This document shows, piece by piece, positions 58,401 to 64,000 of a DNA stretch of 64,000 bases. The stretch is from Lysobacteraceae bacterium PS02340. GTDB taxonomy: Bacteria; Pseudomonadota; Gammaproteobacteria; Xanthomonadales; Xanthomonadaceae. The DNA is taken from positions 1-64,000 of the forward strand of contig JASCOC010000007.1 in assembly GCA_029959605.1 (NCBI GenBank), given 5' to 3'. The translations under genes and the position numbers were made by a program. The notes under the pieces were generated by a model. That model saw only the letters and a program-made list of their open reading frames with translations, was not told the DNA's origin and did no database searches. The first letter of the stretch is position 1. Every line of letters begins with the position of its first letter.

Positions 58401-59558
58401 TCAGTCTTCGAGGAACAGGGCGACGACGTCGTTGGTGAAGCGCCGGCCCAGCTCGGTGGGCACGACCCGGTCGCCGTCGCGCTCCAGCCAGCCCCTGTCG
58501 ACGGCAACGGCCAGCGCGGCTTCGATGGTCGAAGGCGGCAGGCCCGTCGTGGCCTCGAAGCCGGTGAGGGTGAAGCCGTCGACCAGGCGCAGGGCGTTGA
58601 GCATGAACTCGAACGGGCGACGGGCCGGCTCGATGCGCTCATCCCCGCCGATGCCGGCCTGCGTGCCGGCGCCTGCCAGCCACGCGACGGGGTGCTTGGA
58701 TTTCCAGCGGCGCAGGATCGTCTGCTCGCTGCCCAGCGTGAGCTTGCCGTGCGCGCCGGCGCCGATGCCGAGGTAGTCGCCGAAGCGCCAGTAATTGAGG
58801 TTGTGCGCGCACTGTCGTCCGGCGCGCGCGTAGGCGGACACTTCGTACTGCGCATAGCCGGCCTCGGCCAGCAGCGCCTGGCAGCGCTCCTGCATGTCCC
58901 AGGCGAGATCGTCGTCGGGGATGCCGGTCGGCGGGCGCGCAGCGAACACGGTGTTGGGTTCCAGCGTGAGCTGGTAATGCGAGATGTGCGTCGGCGCGAG
59001 ATCGATCGCGCGCAGTACATCGGCCTCGGCCATCGCCAGCGTCTGGTCGGGCAGGGCGTACATCAGGTCGAGATTGAAGTTGTCGAAGCCGGCGTTGCGC
59101 GCCAGATCGACGGCTGCGGCCGCCTGCGCGCTGTCGTGGATGCGGCCGAGTTTCTTCAGCGTGGCGTCGTCGAAGGTCTGGATGCCGAAACTGATCCGGT
59201 TCACGCCGGCGCGCCGGTAATCCTCGAAGCGGCCGTGCTCGGCGGTGCCGGGATTGGTCTCCAGCGTGATCTCGGCCTCGGGCGCGAAACGCAGCCGCGA
59301 GGACGCGCCCTGCAGGATGTGTTCGATCGCATCGGCCGGAAACAGGCTCGGCGTGCCACCGCCGAAGAACACGCTGTGCACGGTGCGGCCCCAGACCAGC
59401 GGCAGGTCCTGGTCAAGATCGGCGAGCAGCGCATCGACGTAGGCGTCGAACGGCGGCGTGCCGCCCTTGAACTCGTGCGAATTGAAATCGCAGTACGGGC
59501 ATTTGCGCACGCACCAGGGTAGGTGCACGTACAGCGAGAGCGGCGGCGGGATCAGCAT
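58401..59558 (-). CDS. hemW: HemW family radical SAM heme chaperone
   Basis: The 385-residue protein has the radical-SAM cluster motif CVRKCPYCDFNSH with HemW's extra cysteine-containing start, FFGGGTPSLF, ETNPGTAEHGRFEDYRRAG, and RISFGIQTFDDATLKKLGR. The C-terminal HemN_C domain is present. HemW is a heme-binding chaperone rather than a true coproporphyrinogen oxidase. It lies 45 nt after rdgB in the rph-glyoxalase-rdgB-hemW run, as in many gammaproteobacteria. Confidence 0.95.
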   Translation of the reverse strand: MLIPPPLSLYVHLPWCVRKCPYCDFNSHEFKGGTPPFDAYVDALLADLDQDLPLVWGRTVHSVFFGGGTPSLFPADAIEHILQGASSRLRFAPEAEITLETNPGTAEHGRFEDYRRAGVNRISFGIQTFDDATLKKLGRIHDSAQAAAAVDLARNAGFDNFNLDLMYALPDQTLAMAEADVLRAIDLAPTHISHYQLTLEPNTVFAARPPTGIPDDDLAWDMQERCQALLAEAGYAQYEVSAYARAGRQCAHNLNYWRFGDYLGIGAGAHGKLTLGSEQTILRRWKSKHPVAWLAGAGTQAGIGGDERIEPARRPFEFMLNALRLVDGFTLTGFEATTGLPPSTIEAALAVAVDRGWLERDGDRVVPTELGRRFTNDVVALFLED

Positions 59559-59603
59559 CGAGGGACACTCAGGGCGGCATGCGCACGTGCGCGCGGCGCC
59601 CGA

Positions 59604-60209
59604 TCAGGCGAGCAGGCCGGACGACGCCAGCCGGTCACGCAGCGCCTGCAGCGCCAGCGCGCGGTGGCTGATGCGGTTCTTTTGCTCGGGCGGCATCTCG
59701 GCCGCGGTCAGACCCCGCGCGGGATCGAGGAACACCGGGTTGTAGCCGAACCCGTTGGCACCGCGTGGCGCGTCGAGGATGCGGCCTTCCCAGCTGCCTT
59801 CGGCGATCAGCGGCTGCGGATCGTCGGCGTGGCGCAGCAGCACGATCACAGCGTAGAAGCGGGCGGTGCGCCGTGCCTCGGGCAGGCCCTCGAGTGCCTG
59901 CAGCAGCTTGGTGTTGTTGGCGGCATCGTCGGTCGGGCTGCCGGCGTAGCGCGCGCTGTGGAGACCGGGCGCGCCGCCCAGGGCATCGACAATCAGACCC
60001 GAGTCGTCGGCCAGCGCCGGCAGACCGGTGACCTGTGATGCATGCCGCGCCTTGATCAGAGCGTTCTCGACGAAGGTGGTGCCGGTCTCCGGGACATCGT
60101 CCACGCCAAGCTCGCGCTGCGGCAGAACCGTCAGCGGCAGATCGGCCAGCATCGCGCGCAGTTCGAGGAGCTTGCCGGCGTTGCCGCTGGCCAGGACGAG
60201 GGTCTTCAT
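59604..60209 (-). CDS. rdgB: dITP/XTP pyrophosphatase RdgB
   Basis: Removes non-canonical purine nucleotides. The 201-residue product has VLASGNAGKLLELRAML, TFVENALIKARHA, ALADDSGLIVDALGG and PGLHSARYAG, and the C-terminal SHRALALQALRDRL. ATG 60209 overlaps the glyoxalase stop by 4 nt. Confidence 0.96.
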   Translation of the reverse strand: MKTLVLASGNAGKLLELRAMLADLPLTVLPQRELGVDDVPETGTTFVENALIKARHASQVTGLPALADDSGLIVDALGGAPGLHSARYAGSPTDDAANNTKLLQALEGLPEARRTARFYAVIVLLRHADDPQPLIAEGSWEGRILDAPRGANGFGYNPVFLDPARGLTAAEMPPEQKNRISHRALALQALRDRLASSGLLA

Positions 60210-60598
60210 GCGGCAGGCTCCAGCAGATCCCATTTGGTGCCGTAGAGATCGACGAATACCGCGACGGTGCCGTAAGGCTCGACGCGCGGCGCTTCGAGGA
60301 AGGTCACGCCGGCCGCGGTCATCGATGCATGGTCGCGTTCGAAATCATCGGTGTAGAGAAAATGGTCGACCCGGCCGCCGGTCTGGTTGCCGATGCGCGC
60401 GCGCTGCGCGTCATCGGCAGGCTGCGCCAGCAGCAGCGAGGCATCGTCCGCAGTGCCGGGGCCGATCTGCACCCAGCGCTTGCCGTCGCCGAGCGGCCGA
60501 TCCTCGAACAGCCGGAAGCCCAGTGCGCGCGTGTACCAGTCGATCGCCGCGTCGTAATCGGCGACGAGCAACGTGGTCAGCGCAATGCGCCGCTTCAT
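60206..60598 (-). CDS. Glyoxalase/bleomycin-resistance (VOC) family protein
   Basis: The 130-residue VOC-fold protein starts [20 protein letters not shown], contains [20 protein letters not shown] and [15 protein letters not shown]. Family members bind metal-dependent small molecules; a specific substrate cannot be named. It overlaps rph upstream and rdgB downstream by 4 nt each, so all are probably one transcript. Confidence 0.85.
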   Translation of the reverse strand: MKRRIALTTLLVADYDAAIDWYTRALGFRLFEDRPLGDGKRWVQIGPGTADDASLLLAQPADDAQRARIGNQTGGRVDHFLYTDDFERDHASMTAAGVTFLEAPRVEPYGTVAVFVDLYGTKWDLLEPAA

Positions 60599-61323
60599 CC
60601 CGCAAGCGCCTCGCGCTGCAGGGCGACGAGCTGGGCGACGCCGGTTTCGGCCAGCTGCATCATCGCGTCCATCTCGGTGCGGCGGAATGCATGGCCTTCG
60701 GCGGTGCCCTGGACCTCGATGAAGCCGCCGCCGTCGTTCATCACGACATTCATGTCGGTGTCGCAGTCGCTGTCCTCGGCGTAGTCGAGATCGAGCACCG
60801 GCACGCCGCGATAGATGCCGACCGAGACGGCCGCGATCGCGCCGTGCACCGGATCGCGGGTGATCTCGCGACGGCCACGCAGCACACCGATCGCATCGAC
60901 CAGCGCGATGTAGGCGCCGGTGATCGCAGCGGTGCGGGTGCCGCCGTCGGCCTGCAGCACGTCGCAGTCCAGCGTGATCGTGCGTTCGCCGAGCGCCTTG
61001 CGGTCCACGCAGGCGCGCAGGCTGCGGCCGATCAGGCGCTGGATTTCCAGCGTGCGGCCGCCCTGCTTGCCGCGCGCGGCTTCGCGATCGTTGCGGGTGT
61101 TGGTGGCGCGCGGCAGCATGCCGTACTCGGCCGTCACCCAGCCCTCGCCCTTGCCGCGCAGGAAGCCCGGCACGCGGTTCTCCACGCTGGCCGTGCACAG
61201 CACGCGGGTGTCGCCGAAGCTCACCAGCACCGAGCCCTCGGCATGGCGCGTGAAGCCGCGCTCGAAGCGCACGGCGCGCAGCTGATCGGCAGCGCGGCCG
61301 CTGGGACGGGTGAAGTCGGACAT
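60595..61323 (-). CDS. rph: Ribonuclease PH
   Basis: Phosphorolytic 3'-5' exoribonuclease that trims tRNA 3' ends. The 242-residue product has [70 protein letters not shown] and [17 protein letters not shown]. It is divergent from yicC and starts the rph-glyoxalase-rdgB-hemW unit. Confidence 0.97.
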   Translation of the reverse strand: MSDFTRPSGRAADQLRAVRFERGFTRHAEGSVLVSFGDTRVLCTASVENRVPGFLRGKGEGWVTAEYGMLPRATNTRNDREAARGKQGGRTLEIQRLIGRSLRACVDRKALGERTITLDCDVLQADGGTRTAAITGAYIALVDAIGVLRGRREITRDPVHGAIAAVSVGIYRGVPVLDLDYAEDSDCDTDMNVVMNDGGGFIEVQGTAEGHAFRRTEMDAMMQLAETGVAQLVALQREALAG

Positions 61324-61429
61324 GGGGAGCCTGCAGGGGGAAAGCGGGCATGGATTCTAGCAGTGGCGCCGGAATCGCCCCGGCGGGCGGTGGCATACTC
61401 GTCCGCCGTTTTCCGCAGTGAACTTGCCG

Positions 61430-62290
61430 ATGATCCGCAGCATGACCGCCTTCGCTTCAGGCGAGCGCAGCACCGAGTGGGGCACGCTGGCCTGCGAACT
61501 GCGCGCGGTGAACCACCGCTTCCTCGAACTCGGCACGCGGATGCCCGAAGAGATGCGGGCGGCCGAACCGGCACTGCGCGAGCGCATCGCGTCGAAGGTC
61601 TCGCGTGGCAAGGTCGATCTGGGCCTGCGTCTGCGCAGCGCCGAGGGCGGCGGCGAGCTGCAGCTCAACCAGGCGCTGCTGGGCCAGTTGCAGCATCTGG
61701 CCCAGGATCTGCGCGGCGGATTCCCGGAACTGCGCGCCAGCCTCACCGAACTGCTGCAGTTCCCTGGCGTGCTGCAGTCGCGCGGCGTCGATCCAGCGGC
61801 GCTGCAGGTCGAAGTGCTGGCGCTGCTCGACACCGTGCTCGAAGACTTCGTCGCCGCGCGCGAGCGCGAGGGCGGCAAGCTGGTCGCCGCGATCCTGGAG
61901 CGCGTGGACGGCATCGCCGCGATCGCCGCCGAGATTCGCGTGCTGATGCCGCAGATCGGCGCGGCCCAGCGCGCCAAGCTGCAGGCGCGGCTCGACGATC
62001 TGCCGCACCCCGTCGAGCCGGGTCGCATGGAGCAGGAGCTGGTGCTGTGGCTGCAGAAGCTCGACGTGGACGAGGAGCTCGATCGCCTCGACAGCCACGT
62101 CGTCGAGATCCGCCGCGTGCTGGGCCAGCGCGAACCCCAGGGCCGGCGCCTGGATTTCCTGCTGCAGGAATTCAATCGCGAGGCCAATACGCTGGGTTCG
62201 AAGTCAGTCGACCGCCGCAGCTCGCAGGCGGCGATCGAACTGAAAGTGCTGATCGACCAGATCCGCGAGCAGGTCCAGAACATCGAGTGA
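61430..62290 (+). CDS. YicC family endoribonuclease
   Basis: The 286-residue protein carries the YicC N-terminal start MIRSMTAFASGE, ELRAVNHRFLEL, and the C-terminal DUF1732 region GRRLDFLLQEFNREANTLGS. Members act as RNases in E. coli and B. subtilis. ATG 61430 was chosen; a GTG four codons upstream is in frame. CATACT near 61393 could be a -10. It precedes gmk and rpoZ. Confidence 0.92.
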   Translation: MIRSMTAFASGERSTEWGTLACELRAVNHRFLELGTRMPEEMRAAEPALRERIASKVSRGKVDLGLRLRSAEGGGELQLNQALLGQLQHLAQDLRGGFPELRASLTELLQFPGVLQSRGVDPAALQVEVLALLDTVLEDFVAAREREGGKLVAAILERVDGIAAIAAEIRVLMPQIGAAQRAKLQARLDDLPHPVEPGRMEQELVLWLQKLDVDEELDRLDSHVVEIRRVLGQREPQGRRLDFLLQEFNREANTLGSKSVDRRSSQAAIELKVLIDQIREQVQNIE

Positions 62291-62371
62291 TCCCGCCCGG
62301 GCCTGCCGGTCTCCGGCGCGGGCCCGCGTAAAGCGGTACGATGCGCGGCCTTTCGAGCGCTGGAGACGGGC

Positions 62372-63055
62372 GTGACCCCCGAATCCCATCATTCCGCGGA
62401 CACGCCGCCGATGCGCGGCACGCTGTTCATCGTCGCCGCGCCGTCGGGCGCCGGAAAATCCAGCATCGTCAACGCCTGTCTGGCGCGCGATCCGGACATC
62501 GCCCTGTCGATCTCGTTCACCTCGCGCCTTGCGCGTCCGGGTGAGCGCCATGCCGAGCACTACCACTTCGTCGGCAAGGACGTGTTCCAGCAGATGATCG
62601 ATGCCGGTGATTTCTTCGAGTACGCGCAGGTGCACGGCGACTGGAAGGGCACCGCGCGCCAGTCGGTTGAGCCGCAGCTCGCTGCCGGCAAGGACGTGCT
62701 GCTGGAGATCGACTGGCAGGGCGCGCGCCAGGTGCGCGACAAGGTGCCCGAAGCCGTAAGCGTCTTCATCCTGCCGCCGTCGCGCGAAGCGCTGGACCAG
62801 CGCATGCGCAAGCGCGGCCAGGACAGCGAGGCGGTGATGGCCCAGCGGCTCGCGGCCGCGCAGGAAGAGATGTCGCACTACGACGAGTTCGACTACGTCG
62901 TGGTCAACGAGGATTTCGACACCGCCGTGGCCGAGATGTGCGCGATCTTCCGCGCCAGCCGGCTGCGCCGCGAACGCCAGGCCGAGCGCCACGCCGCGCT
63001 GATCGCGCGTCTGCTGCGCGAAGAAGCGGCTGTCCCGGCGTCGAACGCAGGCTAA
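62372..63055 (+). CDS. gmk: Guanylate kinase
   Basis: Phosphorylates GMP to GDP. The product is up to 227 residues and has the P-loop IVAAPSGAGKSSIVN, SRLARPGERHAEHYHFVG, and DVLLEIDWQGARQVRDKV. GTG 62372 has GGAGA at good spacing and is preferred; ATG 62411 (MRGTLFIVAAPSGAGKSS) is the usual family start and would shorten the protein by 13 residues. Confidence 0.95.
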   Translation: MTPESHHSADTPPMRGTLFIVAAPSGAGKSSIVNACLARDPDIALSISFTSRLARPGERHAEHYHFVGKDVFQQMIDAGDFFEYAQVHGDWKGTARQSVEPQLAAGKDVLLEIDWQGARQVRDKVPEAVSVFILPPSREALDQRMRKRGQDSEAVMAQRLAAAQEEMSHYDEFDYVVVNEDFDTAVAEMCAIFRASRLRRERQAERHAALIARLLREEAAVPASNAG

Positions 63056-63161
63056 CTGATTGATTCATATAGCCGGCGCTTGCGTCGGCATGGGCCCGGC
63101 GCTACGATGCGCGACCCTTTTTCGTCAATTCGCGCGGCCGATCCGGTCGCCGGGAGCCCGT

Positions 63162-63464
63162 ATGGCCCGCATCACCGTAGAAGATTGCCTGGAAGTCGTC
63201 GACAACCGCTTCGAGCTGGTCATGCTGGCCGCACGTCGCGCCCGCCAGCTCGCCAATGGCGTGGAATCGCAGCTCGACAACAGCGAGAACGACGACAAGC
63301 CGACCGTGCTGGCACTGCGCGAGATCGCCGCGCGCCGCATCGATCAGCCATTCATCGACGCCGTCGACAAGTCCGAGCGCGAGCGTAAGGAACGCGAGGC
63401 GCTGGAATGGGCCGCTGCCGAAGTCGTGGCCGACGAGGACATGGGCAAGGGCGACGATCTCTGA
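63162..63464 (+). CDS. rpoZ: RNA polymerase omega subunit
   Basis: Assembly-promoting subunit of RNA polymerase; also part of the ppGpp site in proteobacteria. The 100-residue product begins [20 protein letters not shown], and has [13 protein letters not shown] and [16 protein letters not shown]. The upstream in-frame extension lacks conservation. It is followed by spoT, the ppGpp synthetase/hydrolase gene. Confidence 0.96.
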   Translation: MARITVEDCLEVVDNRFELVMLAARRARQLANGVESQLDNSENDDKPTVLALREIAARRIDQPFIDAVDKSERERKEREALEWAAAEVVADEDMGKGDDL

Positions 63465-63505
63465 TCCGCCTGCCGCGCGCCTGAGGCGCGCCGCCCGGTA
63501 TTCCG

Positions 63506-63529
63506 ACGACCCCGCTCCGGCGGGGTCGT
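63506..63529 (+). terminator. Stem-loop between rpoZ and spoT
   Basis: ACGACCCCGC/GCGGGGTCGT (perfect 10 nt arms) around TCCG, followed by TGCGTTTG. The T-run is weak. Confidence 0.5.
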
Positions 63530-63614
63530 TGCGTTTGTGCGGTACGCGCGCGCAGCCGCGTTGCCGTATGCGGATGTGGTTCCCAAAGTACGACTGTGCC
63601 CGTAGGCTTCGTGG

Positions 63615-64000
63615 ATGACGCCCGCCGCACCCGCCACTGCCCCTGTATTGCCCGATATCCCCGCGGATGACGCGGTGCCCGAGTACATGCGCGTGCTCGA
63701 GTGGGCGGCGCAGTATCTGCCCGACGAACAACGCGCGCAGCTGCGTCGTGCCTGGTCGGTCGGTGCGGCCGCGCATGCGGGCCAGATGCGCAAGTCCGGC
63801 GAGCCCTACATCACTCATCCGGTCGCGGTGGCCGTGGTGCTGGCCGAGCAGAAGGTCGACATCGAGACGCTCGTCGCGGCGATCCTGCACGACACCATCG
63901 AAGACACGCCGCTGACCCGCGAAGCGCTGGCCTCGGCATTCGGCGAGACCGTCGCCGAGCTGGTGGAAGGCGTCACCAAACTCGACAAGCTCAACTTCGG
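63615..64000 (+). CDS. spoT: SpoT-type (p)ppGpp synthetase/hydrolase, 5' part
   Basis: Only the N-terminal 128 residues are in the window. The ATG at 63615 starts [14 protein letters not shown], and the HD hydrolase domain begins around [20 protein letters not shown] with the metal-binding [14 protein letters not shown]. The HD motif is intact, so the protein should be hydrolase-capable. Gene context (rpoZ upstream) supports SpoT over RelA. Confidence 0.9.
   Translation, partial: MTPAAPATAPVLPDIPADDAVPEYMRVLEWAAQYLPDEQRAQLRRAWSVGAAAHAGQMRKSGEPYITHPVAVAVVLAEQKVDIETLVAAILHDTIEDTPLTREALASAFGETVAELVEGVTKLDKLNF

Overview
The window is a high-GC gammaproteobacterial chromosome segment. Its gene order and protein sequences fit the Xanthomonadaceae (Lysobacter/Luteimonas/Xanthomonas group). 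Diagnostic arrangements are murC-ddlB-ftsQAZ-lpxC followed by dciA, an M23 peptidase and secA; a MutT-ThiE fusion; pilB-pilC-pilD-coaE; pilS-pilR next to sucCD; and dtd-rpoD, zapA-ssrS-fau, ygfB-pepP, and rph-rdgB-hemW near gmk-rpoZ-spoT. This assignment rests on reading the sequence and recalling families, not on a search.

Layout. 1-7321 is the distal part of the division and cell-wall (dcw) cluster. 7535-13253 holds dciA, an M23 peptidase, secA with a terminator-like hairpin in its leader, and mutT/thiE. 13254-13874 is a repeat-bearing gap. 13875-18570 (minus strand) is pilB-pilC-pilD-coaE. 18711-29411 is an accessory glycan cluster: three glycosyltransferases, a UDP-GlcNAc 2-epimerase-like protein, a sugar C-methyltransferase-like protein, a GMD-like SDR, a flippase, an FkbM-like protein, fcl and gmd. 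29412-35754 carries the type IV pilin gene pilA, two GT-C/TPR membrane glycosyltransferase candidates, and two decayed partial copies, one of a pilin and one of the TPR glycosyltransferase. 36009-39559 is pilR-pilS. From 39734 to the end the genes are conserved housekeeping: sucCD, nadE, dtd, rpoD, rpiA, an EVE protein, fau, 6S RNA, zapA, a zapB-like gene, a GGDEF-EAL protein, ygfB, pepP, pepQ, a PilZ protein, a DUF1631 protein, hemW, rdgB, a glyoxalase, rph, yicC, gmk, rpoZ and the start of spoT.

The most interesting part is 18.7-36 kb. A glycan-biosynthesis island sits between pilB and pilR/pilS and contains the pilin gene. The pilA upstream region shows a sigma-54 promoter (-24/-12) preceded by two copies of GTGAC-N7-GTCAC. 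The same half-sites form a roughly 9-10 bp periodic array just upstream of pilR, which suggests PilR-RpoN control of pilA and PilR autoregulation. The GDP-sugar genes, flippase and two GT-C proteins around pilA suggest a pilin (or surface) glycosylation system. Tandem duplication with decay of one pilin copy and one glycosyltransferase copy suggests an evolving, possibly antigenically variable locus. Linkage to the pilin is inference.

A second thread is cyclic-di-GMP: the PilB N-terminus, a GGDEF-EAL protein with no sensory domain, a PilZ protein, and a DUF1631 protein overlapping the PilZ gene. Many gaps carry short palindromic repeats of several types.
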